Source: Owenia fusiformis (taxonomy: Eukaryota; Annelida; Polychaeta; Sabellida; Oweniidae). From it: DNA of 60,000 nucleotides. Within the stretch, counting starts at the first letter, position 1; each line of letters begins with the position of its first letter. Both the position numbers and the translations under genes were made by a program. The stretch lies in NCBI GenBank assembly GCA_903813345.2, contig CAIIXF020000003.1:8687912-8747911 (forward strand). The letters are read 5' to 3'. Below the pieces are notes generated by a model. It did no database searches. It worked only from the letters and a program-made list of their open reading frames with translations, and had not been told where the DNA came from. Positions 1-11,020 of this stretch are shown here, in pieces.

Positions 1-391
1 CTTTACACAAAGAAAGTAAGCAATTTCTTGAAGGCTATGTTTCAAAATGTTGTATAAGATCCATTTACTATTTTCAGTTATTTCAATTCTGGCATATTCT
101 TATATTCATTTTCTTTGATGCCAATAGTCTTCATTAATCGCGATACAACATGATAATTTTGTACACTCTCAAAAATCCAGACTTATTACCGGGCTTATCC
201 TTTAAAATTAAGCCTATTCATTTTGATGGGGTTTAACATAGGCTGTCTGCTCACGGTGACACTTTCACCATTTTGTAAAATATGTTCAATTAAAGATGTG
301 ATCTATCAGGAATAAAATGGTGGAATAACACAGACGTAGAAGGAATGTTAGGTCAGAGTGTAAAACACAATATGGATAAAGAGTACAGTAC

Positions 392-642
392 CTTTTCATT
401 AATGATCATGTAGTAAGATTTCCCCTGTCTACCAGGGGTTGTACATATTTCTTGTTTGGGCACATTATATTCCTTCTGCATGTCCTGATACTCTGCCTTC
501 AGGAATACATAGATATCTGCCACTATTGCTTGAGGAATGTCACTTCCGCAAAATGACATGGCTCCTCCTGTTCCTTTCTGTATAAGTTGGGAAAATTTGC
601 CAGGACGATTGCTAAAGCTGTCGGGCTCCAAGTATAGTACTC
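392..642 (-). CDS. putative internal exon, unknown host or transposon protein
   Basis: This is an open frame of about 83 codons bounded by splice-like signals on the minus strand. A TTTATTATAG acceptor lies near 642 and an AAAAG|GTACTG donor at 391/390. The translation has no low complexity and reads like a folded domain, with stretches such as GGAMSFCGSDIPQAIVADIY and PGRQGKSYYMII. I do not recognise the family. No start codon is needed if it is internal. It could belong to the same minus-strand gene as the exon candidates further right, but the phase does not join directly to the 4168-4316 exon, so at least one exon is missing or they are unrelated. A transposon origin is not excluded. Confidence 0.35.
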
Positions 643-781
643 TATAATAAAGAGTGTAAAAATCCATTAGGGTGTTCGGAAAGGTACAGTCTTATTGGGA
701 TCCTTTAAGGACTTAGAAAATTTCATGAAAACGCAATGATAGATTTTTGAAACAAAAAATTCAAAATATTCTTGACTGATA

Positions 782-960
782 TGTTGATTCTACCAATTCT
801 AGAATATGCACAACCTAAAACCTTTGATATTATAGAAAAGTTACAATTGCGATTCTTAAAACAACTCTTACATGTTAAAACACAACTTCAAATCTGGCAA
901 TACTTGGTGAGTTTGGAAGATATCCCCTTATTATAAGAATGAAAGTTCATACTTATACTT
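782..960 (+). pseudogene. CR1/jockey-like reverse transcriptase, C-terminal fragment
   Basis: The plus-strand translation contains ILPILEYAQP followed by IIEKLQLRFLKQLLHVK. This is the usual segment after the catalytic palm in CR1/L2/jockey-type reverse transcriptases, where 'LPxLxYxxxxxxxxxxIExLQLRFLKxLLxVK' precedes the C-terminal zinc motif. The frame then decays, with shifts around 900-960. No flanking repeats were found. It is a short dead remnant in the orientation opposite to the fragment at 4.5-6 kb. Confidence 0.6.
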
Positions 961-2704
961 ATACTTCAATCTGAACATAAACTGAACATAACATATCAAC
1001 AGAACCTCCAAATCTATCATTGAGGTGGCAGTGAAAAATGAAAACACATTAGTATAGACTTATAGACATAAGCACAAAGTAGCTAATAATTTCATAAATA
1101 TGTTTACTTCTGTTGACTTTTCTTTCAAAAAGTGTAAGTTATGCACATTTTATGAGGTTATTAAGTAATAAAGATAAATTAGGAGTGAACAACCTGACAG
1201 TCTGACACTGCTCCAATGAATTATATTCCTTCACGGGAAATAAAAATGACAGATACCTGATGTAATTGATAATATGTTAGATGACGTTAATGAAAATTTG
1301 AAAATGAAAATGATAAATAATGGAAGACAGTAGTGTTAATATTGCCAGATTTATAAAGCATCGAACTTACAAAGCTTAATTACCAAAAAGTCTTGTTTTT
1401 CAAATGGAACATTCGACTCTTGATAAGGGACATCTATTAATATGAATGGTAAATAATTATTTTTACTCACTTCAATTCATCTTGCACATCTGTGTAGGTA
1501 ACTTCCGTTACCCATATTGAATTGCCCTCATTTGTTCCTTGCTAAACAAACCGCAATGCAAAATCCGTAGCATTACGGAATTGTTCTGAGGTTTTCCTGC
1601 GAAACTGGAAGACATTTTTAACCCTCCTTATCTGCATGTCTCTTCCCCAGCAAATGAAGAAATGAAAATGATTGATTCATGGTCTGAATATATATTTGGT
1701 CTCAGATTGATAGATTACCATATTTTGTCACAGGAACAATGTAGTAATGTCTAGATACACATGCTCACTTCCTTCACATATGTTCCAAGTTCATGGAGAA
1801 TTGCAGTCCTAAATTAGAAATTGAAGGGTAGACGTAAAAATGGAACAGAAAATACAAATAAAGGCAGACGGCATAACATGTAACATTGAAGACAAATTGC
1901 ATTTACAGGGTTGCATATTTGAGCCAATGATCAATAATTTCCAAACCCATGAAATGTTAATCAGTAAAATACCCCAAAAATTATAAGAAAAGAATTCCTG
2001 AACGGCACAATTAGAATACTTAAATATCTTCCCAAATTCCTCATACAATGTGACAAAATAAGAACATTAAAGGAGTTTGCATTTCATCTATTTATTAAAT
2101 TAGTATGCATATTATGTGGCAATTTTGGTGAGTCTGTTATATATTTATCTTTACAAGAACTAATTTCAACTTCTTATGTAGAACTGAGGTAGTCGATAAA
2201 AGATATACCAAAAGTAAAACTACCATTATTCCATAGTTACCGTGATATTCGTAGCATATCATGTCAAAATAAAAACGGTATTTTTGTAATCAGTGGTACG
2301 CTCGCTCGTGCAGATATCATTTCAATTCGTGGATAAAAATCATATCACTCATAAATCATAGGATATCCTCTATTTATTATATTTATTTTATTGACAATTG
2401 TATCGAAACATGACACATAAGTCTATGTACAGACTACACTGCCTTACCTCAAGACAAAACTGAAGTATAGACTAAATGCTAGACTACATTTTTAACTACA
2501 TTATATACTGATATACATATAACATAAAATCATTTGCATGAGGTTACAGGATTTATACGGTTAAACTTGATGCACAAAAGATGAAGAACATATTAGCAGT
2601 ATAGCACTGTAATTTTGAAAGAGTGGACTAAACATATTTGCCAATATGTCTTTGAATTGTAACAATTTGTTTAGGCTAACGCATTTTAAAATTTGATTAA
2701 GGTA
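961..2704. other. no gene seen
   Basis: This is AT-rich sequence with only short random frames. It has simple runs of 'acttatacttata' type near 945-965. I see no repeat array, RNA gene or convincing exon. Confidence 0.5.
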
Positions 2705-3660
2705 GTACTTCACAGTGTATCCGCTTTTTTTCTACAATTCAGATTTTCTTGAAAAAAATCTTGGTAAAAGGCATTTTTTGGCATGGTAATCCTTTTGTCA
2801 CATTTTCAGTCTTCATTATAACTGCATCACAAACAGCATTAAAAACATTGGGCTTCAAATATTTGTGACAATGGTTTCCGACAAAGCTTTTGCTATGGTA
2901 GTTAGATCTGTGGATTTGTAGTTTTTTAAGAGTTGAGTCTATTGAATGTGCTATTGGTCCTGATTCTATGTCAAGCTTTGTTTTGGCATCTAATTCTTCC
3001 AATTGTGCCGTTAATTGCTCTAATGTTCTTTTTTTGTTTCATTGCTGGTCTTTTTAATAGTTTCATAGAGGAGTTTTTGTTTACTTATGTTTGAGATGTA
3101 CTCTCCAAATACTGTATTGTCGGTATATGTGTTCATGGTACTATGCTCTGCCAACTCTGCAGCAATATATTTATCTATGGCATGACACTTTTCTAAAATG
3201 ACATCATGGTGTTTTTTAAACACGCCTAAGACAATAATGTTGCTAGGAAAGCAAAGTCACCAAATAAAAATACACGAATTGTTTTATCCTTTCCATTCTG
3301 CCTATCGAGACGTGCAATTTGGCCACTGTATCTCCCAAGTGCAATCTCAAGGTTTGGCCGAGAGTCCTTGGCATTGAAACAGGTAAACGCAACTGTGTTC
3401 TTTGGGGAATTTGGCGAAACAGTATTTAATACCTGGTATGACATCTTAAAAGACGATCCTCCATGATCACCCCCAACTTTGACACAGATGTGATCTTTGT
3501 GCTTTCATTATTCCAGTTTAGCAAATTCTGAGCTGACATTTTATTTATTCTTGATATCACTATATTGTTCCAGTTTTGAACAAATACCATAGGCTTGCTT
3601 GATTGAATAAATCCCTTTTTGGCATGTGGGGCTATTTTGTCCTTACAATGAAATTTCACC
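2705..3660 (-). pseudogene. broken transposase-like gene, 'DHGG' family, copy 1
   Basis: Four frames on the minus strand (3659-3426, 3444-3226, 3223-3020, 3002-2739) are collinear with the longer copy at 13849-15377. Shared blocks are the region around the first acidic motif (here frameshifted next to KLGV), NTVAFTCFNAKDSRPNLE, FLFGDFAFL, KHHDVILEKCHAID and SFVGNHCHKYL. Compared with copy 2 it lacks about 100 residues, including the CLYC-containing segment, exactly at 3223-3226. It also lacks the C-terminal GEQGVES block. It is therefore an internally deleted and frameshifted relic. I do not recognise the superfamily by name; the layout of acidic motifs suggests a DDE transposase. Confidence 0.6.
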
Positions 3661-4167
3661 AGCTCTGCTTTTAAGGTTTTACCTATGAATTTGTTGCGTA
3701 ATTTTTGTTCACTTGTTTCACTTGAATATTTAATTCCAATCTTGTGCAGGTATCTTTTTATTATACTTAATTGGTGTCACGTGGCATGTTCTGCACATAG
3801 CAGTCACAAAGGGGCATTGTTTCTTCTTCCTCTTCTCTTCCTTCTTTTTCTCTGCAAATTGAGAAAGGCAAACTTATTGAGAACTATCTCAGTATAACAA
3901 TCATGTGTCATGTGAGGAAAAGTATGGGAGGTATTGCATATTGTATCTCTAAATGATTTTTGTTGATGTTATAAACAAATTCTTAGGTTTCAATTATCCT
4001 GAGTAATACCTTGATAGGATCACTTCAACAGATTTATATTTTTGCCTACAGCGCTAAGAGTTGCCAGGCAGCAGTTTCTGGCTTTGTATAAAACACATCC
4101 TACCTCCTCACCTAGTCTGACAATTTTAATTCCATTCACCTGCATTTTATCAATCTAAAATTCTTAC
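3661..4167. other. no clear gene
   Basis: Continuation of broken sequence upstream of the transposase relic, including a pyrimidine-rich TTCTTCC stretch at 3819-3853. The sequence downstream of the exon at 4168-4316 would be intron. Nothing else is supportable. Confidence 0.4.
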
Positions 4168-4316
4168 CAGTTTTTTTAATGCAGAGAATGTAGGCCCGTC
4201 TCTTAATGGTGACACTTGACGTTCAGTTTGACAATCTTCTATCACATCACTGCCATCTGTACTTCCACAATCCTCATTATCAGGCTCTCCTATACTTTCC
4301 ACATCTGATTTCTTAC
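4168..4316 (-). CDS. putative acidic internal exon
   Basis: A minus-strand open block of 149 bp is bounded by TTTTTGATTCAAG (acceptor) and CTG|GTAAGA (a near-consensus donor at 4167-4162). It encodes an acidic, serine-rich stretch including ESIGEPDNEDCGSTDGSD. That composition is typical of a disordered linker in a nuclear or regulatory protein. No domain is recognisable. It lies just upstream, in the same orientation, of the DHGG transposase relic. It could be an exon of that transposon gene or an exon of a host gene. Confidence 0.3.
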
Positions 4317-4700
4317 CTTGAATCAAAAACAAACATTATATAATTAAATGTCTCATATTAACTCCATGTTGACTATATGTAAAACATATAAAGCATTACA
4401 TAAGTATATACAGTCATACAGTTTTTCATGAATTCAAAAGTAATCTGGTGATACTTGTACAATATTTAATATAGAAATGCATGCTTGCACAAATCATTGC
4501 TATTTGATTTTTTTTTTCATGTTATTGATTTATTTCTAATAATAACATAGATATACACAGTCAGCTGATTGCCAAAGTTTTACAACATTAGCTGCAATTA
4601 ATTTATATATACATAAGTGAAATAATAGATACAATAGAGAGATTTCGCACGGCGTGAAAGTACAACTTATAACGTATACTTATACTTATAAGCAAACGTA

Positions 4701-4921
4701 CAAGGTGTTTCATAATGTGGGCTTTTCGTCAGGAATGATCTTCTCGGACTGTAATAAATAAAGGTCAAAGGGATGTCATTTGTTCTTTCTTGAATTGTAA
4801 CATGTTTAGTTGATCCAAATGTGTTTGTCTAGAATAAAATAGGCTCATATATAGTACGTATGTTATAGACCTATCTCTTCTCAAATTGACTTTTTTGAGA
4901 TGCTCGTTATGAAACACCCTG
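4701..4921. mobile_element. mariner-like MITE, 221 bp
   Basis: The left end CAAGGTGTTTCATAA and the right end TTATGAAACACCCTG are inverted copies (one mismatch), flanked on both sides by a TA duplication. The 'CAGGGTGTTTCATAA' type terminus is characteristic of short non-autonomous mariner-type elements. It is nested within the 4637-5492 element and so is younger than it. Confidence 0.75.
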
Positions 4922-5202
4922 TATGTCATTTGTTGAGCTACTGAATGGGTCGTTTCCAGGAATTGCTAGAACCTACTGGTTTGATTGGTGTTTTAAATTG
5001 ATGGTTAAAGTATTTGATTGGATACTGTTCCTACTCAGCCAATTATTTTTTTAAAATGCTTGCCGTCAATTGTTCTACACACATGCAGGTAAAGCTTTAT
5101 ACGGAAATGTATACGTTTATCATCTCGTATATACACTGTTTTGTAAGTTCATTGAACTTAAACTGATCATGAAAACTTTGAAATAATCAACCTGTTTATG
5201 TA

Positions 5203-5242
5203 ATGACTCACTTTAAAGGATCATGACTCACTTTAAAGGATC
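5203..5242. repeat. perfect 20-bp tandem duplication with TGACTCA
   Basis: Two identical adjacent copies of a 20-bp unit that begins ATGACTCACTTT. Each contains the heptamer TGACTCA, the AP-1 consensus. It sits inside a MITE, so a regulatory role is only a possibility. Confidence 0.8.
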
Positions 5243-6004
5243 GTGTTTATAATACACTACAACTACTAGGACACGGAAGCAAGCATTTAAGTATAATGTG
5301 CATAATCTACACGTGCAAATGACATTGCATTCACAGTCTCTAGTTGATGGAGCTTTTCTATATCGGGAATAGTTATTATGTTCCATGAAGTACAATTTGA
5401 AATTGATTTTAGTAAATATAATAGTTCGACATGACCATTTAAATTATACGTATACGTTTCAGCTGTACTTTCACTTATGTGCGAAATCTCTCTAGTATAA
5501 AATACAAAAGGTTTACATATATACTTAATTCCAAATCACTGAATCAAGGAAATCCCATGGGCGGGGATGATGACAAAAAGGAAAAAGCAGAAAAAATGAA
5601 GAAACGAAACCCGTTGTCACAGACTTGATATGATATTGAAGCCCATGTATATATAATAACTAACAATATGAATTAAATCTTGTTAAAATTGTAATTTATC
5701 ATTCAAATTGTGTAGCTGTTAAACAGGTTTCCTAAATTGTAAGTATGAAGGCCTGCAATGAGGTTGATTTTTTCATCATGGAGCAGTGGGCAATTTAAAA
5801 GAAAATGCAAGGATGTCAATGGAACACCACATTTACACAAAGGGTCACTAATGTCATTAAAGTTATGTGCATAAAGGTGTGCTTTAAGTAAAAGGCCACA
5901 CCTGAGTCTATTAAATGGTATTTCAAGATATGTTGGTAAGGTAACATTCAGTTTAGAGGTTGGAATTAAAGAGACTGGGCCCTTGTGTACTCTTACTAAT
6001 CTTT

Positions 6005-6150
6005 AAACCTACAAAATACAACAAGCAATTTTATACTTTCCAAAACCACAGACCATTCAAGGGATTTTAAAACCATACTAGATTTTCCCTATTTTGCCCT
6101 TTGTGCTTTAATAGGTAGAGTGTGTCTCTACAACTGCCCCCTTTAAAGAA
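6005..6150 (-). mobile_element. LTR fragment with polypurine tract
   Basis: On the minus strand the run CTTTAAAGGGGGCAGT is followed by TGTAGAGACACAC. This is the polypurine tract to 3' LTR junction typical of Ty3/gypsy elements. The LTR (beginning at about 6132 and reading leftward) is cut at about 6005, where the CR1-like fragment begins. The sequence just upstream also reads as an open tail through the tract. No matching second LTR was found in the window. Confidence 0.45.
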
Positions 6151-6492
6151 AAAATGCGTTTGCCCTCAAACGCCAGAGCTTCAAGACAATAACTACACGT
6201 TCTGCTTACTACTTCTATTATTTACATTATATTACATAGTTTACAAAAAATTTTAACAGTCCAAAAAAGGTATAATTCAAATCAATTTATCTAGCCTGAA
6301 AAGTTAAATTTATCTCAAAAGTCCAAAAGAGTATAATTTAAATCAACATTATTAAAAGGTAAATTTTGCTAAAAGTCAAACTGATCCCGAAACATTCATG
6401 TTCATCCAAAGTTCATATTAATTAAAAGTGTTTTCTCGAGTCTCATCAATGTCTTTAACTTTGTTGTGCAGGTTCACAGATCACATTATGTC

Positions 6493-7183
6493 TTACTGTC
6501 CAAAATCAAGACCTAGACTGGCCGGACTCCCAACGGACCTGTTCCAATCATCTGCAACATCGTCCTTCTTCTTGCCATCAACCGCCTCCTTCTCCTTATC
6601 ATCAAGACAATTCTGGACCCAATCCAGTAAGTCTTGCGCCATGCCAGACGGGTCAGATCCCTGGGCGGACCCCTTGTTGACGACGGCTCCCTGGGCGATG
6701 GTGGAAGCCTGAGCAACGACGTCTCCGTGGGCGATGGTGGATGCCTGAGCAACGACGGCTTTCTGTGTGATGGTGGATCCCTGCGCTGCCCCCTTGTTAG
6801 GAATTGGCCCTGCCCACAAGGGGTCCGACCTACCTGGCAAGGCATTGGTGGCGGTCAATGAGGTCCCTGGCTGTTGAGCGTCTACTTCTGATGCCCGTGA
6901 TGTAGATGGCAGGGCCGCTGCATCTACCACAGTAACTCTCCTAAGGATAGGTCGAGGCCTCTTGGTGGGCGGCTCCTCACTGCCTCTGGGGGACATAGAA
7001 TATCGTTGGGACAGAAGCGGGCTTCACAGACCCACACTCCACAAGACTCTGTGGCCCGGTGGGCACATGCTATATGCACTTGAAGCTCCTCTTGTGTCAC
7101 AAAGGCTCTCCAGCAAAAGAATGCCCTATCTCTATTCCATCGGGCTGGAGGTGGGATCTGTTCTTTGCAGTCCTGGAAGAAAA
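6493..7183 (-). pseudogene. C2H2-finger plus low-complexity ORF with a frameshift, unknown
   Basis: An acceptor-like TTTTCTTCCAG at 7184 opens a frame with PPARWNRDRAFFCWRAF followed by ELQVHIACAH, a partial C2H2 zinc finger (H-x4-H present, one Cys of the pair not seen). At about 6997 the coding moves to another frame, beginning MSPRGSEEPPTKRPRP. That frame runs to 6493 and carries three 12-residue repeats of the ASTIAxGxVVAQ type. The shift may be an inactivating indel or an intron I cannot place. GC content is much higher than in neighbouring sequence. The position just upstream of an LTR/polypurine fragment suggests, but does not prove, a retroelement gag-like gene. Confidence 0.35.
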
Positions 7184-7289
7184 CAAAGACATTTACTGGC
7201 ATCTTTGCCCTTCTCTCCTCTCCTGGGCAAACTTTTACCCCTGAGCGGCTCTAAAGGCACTTTTCATTACAATGGTGGTTAATATGATC

Positions 7290-8247
7290 AATAATAATTA
7301 TAAATATATATCTAGATTATTCCGCCTGACTCTCCTCCCAAGTGACCCTAATACGTCTCATACTTGTCTAGCCACCCTGGTTTCTTGCATTCCCGGCCCC
7401 TTTTTCTTGTGACCTAGGTAGGTTCATTGACATCTGATCCAAGAGTTTCAACATCCCTAGTTGTTTCAGGTTCCGGAGCAGATTTTTCCTTGACTTTAGA
7501 AACATACTATATTTTTTGTAATGATCATTTGGAAATATAGATGGCTTGGAGTGAACATATCAGAAAGTTCGATAAACTTAACGTAAAGTTTTAATCACAG
7601 ATTATTGAATATAGAGGGCATACATGGAAAATATTAGAATACATTAAACAACATCGTGCAGTTTCAAATAACACGCCAGCGTATGGATATATTTGTATGT
7701 GGTCGCTATTGTGGATTTTTTGTTACATGGCGTTCAGATCCTTATCAAGACAATAACTAAAATTAAAATTTCAATGCTGTGATACTCGGTTCTCAAACGT
7801 CATCTATCATATTAATATTAGTTTTTAACTTTCTATTTGATCACCAAACGATCCGATCATGAGATTATACCAGCAATGTTTATTTATTACATATGAAGTG
7901 TCAATAACTACTTAGTATATTCCTCAATATCCAACTTTGTTTACATTATTTAATATATTCCTTACAAGACAAGTATCATTATGATAATCACTTATAGAAC
8001 CGTGTCGTTATTCAAGTATCCTTGTAATCTGTTTCAATTAAGCAAGTTGGGTATGATAGCTACTGTACGTACTTCAGATATATCTCTACACTGGAATTGA
8101 GGCAGAGGCAGGACACAGCTAGAAGTTTTGGCATTGGTCCATCCTGCACATTCTAATAATATTCATTTGTATTGGACTGATTCAATTTTGCTCTTCACTT
8201 GATGGTACTAAGGCTCTTATTGAATGTACAGTGAAAACGCATAACAG
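7290..8247. other. no gene seen
   Basis: AT-rich sequence with only short frames. I found no inverted repeats or RNA-like structures before the MITE beginning at 8248. Confidence 0.5.
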
Positions 8248-8441
8248 CAGGCCCGTAGCCAGGGGGGGGGGGTTCACAGGGTGAATTCTTTCAAAATCAT
8301 GCAGTTTTTCACCATTTTGAGTACTTCTCAAGTGATTTAAGCCCTATTTGGGCCAAATTATTTGTCAAATGTGAACTCCCCCCTGGAAATTTTTAAAAAC
8401 TGACCCCCCCCCCCCTTTGGCAAATCCTGGCTACGGGCCTG
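8248..8441. mobile_element. hAT-type MITE with G-run, 194 bp
   Basis: The left end CAGGCCCGTAGCCAGG and the right end CCTGGCTACGGGCCTG are exact 16-bp inverted copies. Internal runs of G (left) and C (right) extend the inverted repeat. The flanks share AACAG, a possible degraded 8-bp target duplication as expected for hAT. A diverged relative is present at 47463-47665. Confidence 0.75.
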
Positions 8442-8771
8442 AAACAGTCCTTAAATACATTGACAGATTGAAACAGAAAGATGCTATGATTATCAGAATG
8501 TTTTTTTTCTTTTAAAATAGTCTTTATTCAGCCTTTGGTTATTTTACATAACATAAACAATGACGTAAAATAGATAATTCATACAATTTTTATTTTAATA
8601 GTTTTGATACAAAATTCCACTTTGAACAATAAAATACATTTTTTCTATAATTAATTTCATATTTTATCAATGTCATGATTTATCATTGGTTTCTTAACCT
8701 GGCTTCGGCTGCTGCTCTTAGCAGTTCTCTCCTCTGTGCAGCGGTGTTTCCACTGGTGGGGGATGAAGTGG

Positions 8772-9245
8772 TGGTTGCTGTTCTAGGTGCGGCTGCAGAG
8801 GTTGTTGTTCTAGGTGCAGCTGCAGAGGTTGTTGTTCTAGGTGCAGCTGCAGAGGTTGTTGTTCTAGGTGCAGCTTCAGAGGTTGTTCTAGCTGCAGCTG
8901 CAGAGGTTGCTGTTCTAGGTGTGGCTGCAGAGGTTGTTGTTCCAGGTGCAGCTGCAGAGGTTGCTGTTCTAGGTGCGGCTGCAGAGGTTGTTGTTCCAGG
9001 TGCAGCTGCAGAGGTTGCTGTTCTAGGTGCAGCTGCAGAGGTTGTTGTTCCAGGTGCAGCTGCAGAGGTTGTTGCTCTAGGTGCAGCTGTAGAGGTTGTT
9101 GTTGTAGGTGCGGCTGCAGAGGTTGTTGCTCTAGGTGCAGCTGTAGAGGTTGTTGTTGTAGGTACGGCTGCAGAGGTTGTTGTTGTAGGTACGGCTGCAG
9201 AGGTTGTTGTTGTAGGTGCAGCTGTAGAGGTTGTAGGTGCAGTGG
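8772..9245. repeat. 27-bp minisatellite, open in both strands
   Basis: About 17 tandem copies of a 27-bp unit (core GGTGCAGCTGCAGAGG) vary only at a few positions. The unit is a multiple of three without stops. Both strands therefore remain open: plus gives Ala/Glu/Val/Leu/Gly 9-mers, minus gives 9-mers of the type LEQQPLQLH. The minus reading is Gln/Pro/Leu-rich and could be an exon of a structural or disordered protein. I see no splice sites or domain that decide this. The unit is rich in CAGCTG (E-box). Confidence 0.85.
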
Positions 9246-9806
9246 TGATTGTTGTTGTCGGTACATGGGGGGGGGGGGGGTTGGTGATGATGGTGTTTAA
9301 CTTAACCCTGAATATAATTTTAGTAGTATGTTCACAACATATATCTGCTTAATGTATATATGTATTCCTTGTTTTTAAGCCTGACATCCCTGTAAAGAAT
9401 TGTATATGTATAAAGGGTCTTATGAGCACATGTACTAAATAGAGTTATATTTTTAGTTCTAAGCTTAATTATTACAGTGAATGCCATCCCATTCCTGACT
9501 CCATTTATAGGACGAGAAGAGATCATTATTTACCTTCGTGTTTCAATTAACAAATGTTCCAATTTTGGACTACCCTATATTAATGTCATACCAAAGGAAC
9601 AAAAATGGTAGACACTTGGAAATTAAATTAAGGGTGTCCCATTTAGTCACTTTAGAATTTACTTTGGGTGAAAATTAAAGTTTCACCTTTTTGCCTTTTA
9701 TAAAATATATTACCTTACTGTTTAACATAAAAAACAAAAAACACTATCATAAACAGGCGATCTGGTTGGCTTGAAGTACATATTTTTCATACTTATGATT
9801 ACTTAC
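9246..9806. other. no gene seen; probable intron or intergenic DNA
   Basis: A 12-bp G run near 9267 is followed by AT-rich sequence. No exon candidate was found until the donor at 9801-9806. Confidence 0.4.
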
Positions 9807-9910
9807 ATTTAATATTTTTCTCACTCCTCTACACCACTTGTTTTTCTTCTTTCCATTGGATTCAACACCATAGAGGACTTTGACTTTTTGACCCAAAATA
9901 TTTCTGACAT
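9807..9910 (-). CDS. putative host exon, basic, SH3/Tudor-like segment
   Basis: The 104-bp exon candidate is bounded by a TTTTCTTGTAG acceptor at 9911 and a GTAAGT donor at 9806-9801. The frame reads RNILGQKVKVLYGVESNG and then a Lys/Arg-rich tail. The GQKVKVLYG pattern resembles the first strands of Tudor or related small barrels. This is weak inference. Its phase (two leading bases) exactly complements the single trailing base left by the exon at 10158-10628, so the two join in frame. That supports a real minus-strand gene. Confidence 0.5.
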
Positions 9911-10157
9911 CTACAAGAAAATTATAAAATATAGTTAACGTTTAAAATGAGGTTTTGTGTGAAGTCAAACTGTTCTTAAAATAGATGTAGTGCTCCATAC
10001 AGCCTACACACTTTATCTCAGCTGGAGACATCAATACATTTCTGTTGGTTATTTGTGTGCTATTCTTACTTAAAACCAATATCATATCATTGTAAAAAAA
10101 TTTTAACATTTTGAAACACTTAATTAGTTTTACTCTTTTGTTTTTTGTCTTTGGTAC

Positions 10158-10628
10158 CTTCTAACAACCTTTTTGAAAATAGGCCAAGATCATTGTTTGG
10201 CTCTGTATCAGCATCTTCAATTGTTGGCTCTGCCTCAGCAACTGTTGGCTCTACCTTGGCAACTATTGGCTCTACCTTGGCAACTGTTGGCTCTACCTTG
10301 GCAACTGTTGGCTCTACCTTGGCAACTGTTGGCTCTACCTTGGCAACTGTTGGCTCTACCTTGGCAACTGTTTGCTTTACCTCAGCAACTGTTGGCTTTA
10401 CCTCAGCAACTGTTGGCTCTACCTCGGCAACTCTTGGCTCTACCTTGGCAACTCTTGGCTCTACCTTGGCAACTCTTGGCTCTACCTTGGCAACTCTTGG
10501 CTCTGCCGCTTCAACTGTTGGCTCTGCAACTGTTGGCTCTGCAACTGCTGGCCCTGTCACTTCAACTGTTGGCTGTGCATCAGCAACTATTGGCTCTGCC
10601 TCTGCAGCTTCACTGTACTGTGCCAATC
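10158..10628 (-). CDS. putative host exon of 7-residue repeats (VEPTVAK)
   Basis: An acceptor-like TGTTTTGTAG at 10629 and a donor-like AAG|GTACCA at 10157-10156 enclose 471 bp open in one minus frame. Most of it is a 21-bp minisatellite encoding heptads of the type VEPTVAK/VEPRVAK, preceded by AEAEPIVADAQ and followed by NNDLGLFSKRLLE. The product would be an acidic/basic alternating, probably extended, disordered segment. Exon length is a multiple of three and the phase fits the next exon (9807-9910). Without splicing the frame ends at a stop at 10120. The plus strand is also open, an expected shadow of a 21-bp repeat. Confidence 0.5.
10215..10570. repeat. 21-bp minisatellite within exon
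   Basis: Tandem copies of a 21-bp unit (core GTTGGCTCTACCTTGGCAACT) run with shortened 15-bp units towards the right end. Unit length keeps the reading frame, so copy-number changes would alter protein length without frameshift. Confidence 0.85.
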
Positions 10629-11020
10629 CTACAAAACATGTTTCCTCAAATGAATAACGTTTCTAATAAGATTCCATGGAGTTACGAGGCATTAACATGA
10701 CAAAATGTCACCACCTAGTTGCTCACAATAGTTGCTCACACAGTTCAATCTATAAATCAATTCATGTTAAATAATAATTTAAATGATCTGACTGCCAAAT
10801 TTGTTATACATGTAGCCCATTGAGGTACAAGTCACTGTTTGATGGTGTGAAGGTGTCTAGCCAGTTTAACACCTTCAGGGTTCCTCTCCTTATGGCATTG
10901 AAGGGAAAGCCTCTTCAAACAATGATTCAAGTTTACAAATGAACTCATACAGGTCAAAGAGGTGGAAGGTACTGAGAGTCATGACATAAATGTATGTAAA
11001 GGAAAAATCATTATTTCAAC
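10629..11020. other. no gene seen
   Basis: Short AT-rich spacer; if the exon above is real this is intron. Confidence 0.4.

Larger units (their letters stand above)
4637..5492. mobile_element. TIR element (TA-flanked, about 856 bp)
   Basis: The ends are inverted copies of GAGAGATTTCGCAC, followed inward by GTGAAAGTAC (left, with GGC between) and its complement GTACTTTCAC (right). Each end is flanked by TA. No transposase frame is present, so it is non-autonomous and probably of the Tc1/mariner type judging by the TA target. It carries a second, smaller element at 4701-4921 and a 20-bp tandem duplication at 5203-5242. It is itself inserted in the 3' tail of a CR1-like fragment. Confidence 0.65.
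4510..6004 (-). pseudogene. CR1-like retrotransposon 3' end, split by a MITE
   Basis: Reading on the minus strand from 6004, the translation gives a CR1-type C-terminus, including GLLLKAHLYAHN and the zinc-like CKCGVPLTSLHFLLNCP block (coding to about 5695). The AT-rich tail that follows resembles the 3' untranslated region of the larger element at 45.5-52 kb: both have the 'cccatgggc..gggatg' and 'gattgccaaagttttataa' type segments. The tail is interrupted at 4635-5494 by a terminal-inverted-repeat element and resumes at 4634 to about 4510. The 5' side stops abruptly at 6004 next to an LTR fragment, so this copy is 5' truncated or was cut by another insertion. Confidence 0.65.

Noticed and set aside
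8675-9352. Plus-strand 225-codon Ala/Val-rich protein
   Set aside because: A shadow of a 27-bp minisatellite that is open in both strands; no domain or splice evidence.
10145-10700. Plus-strand frames through the 21-bp minisatellite
   Set aside because: Shadows of the minus-strand exon, which has better splice signals and compatible phase.
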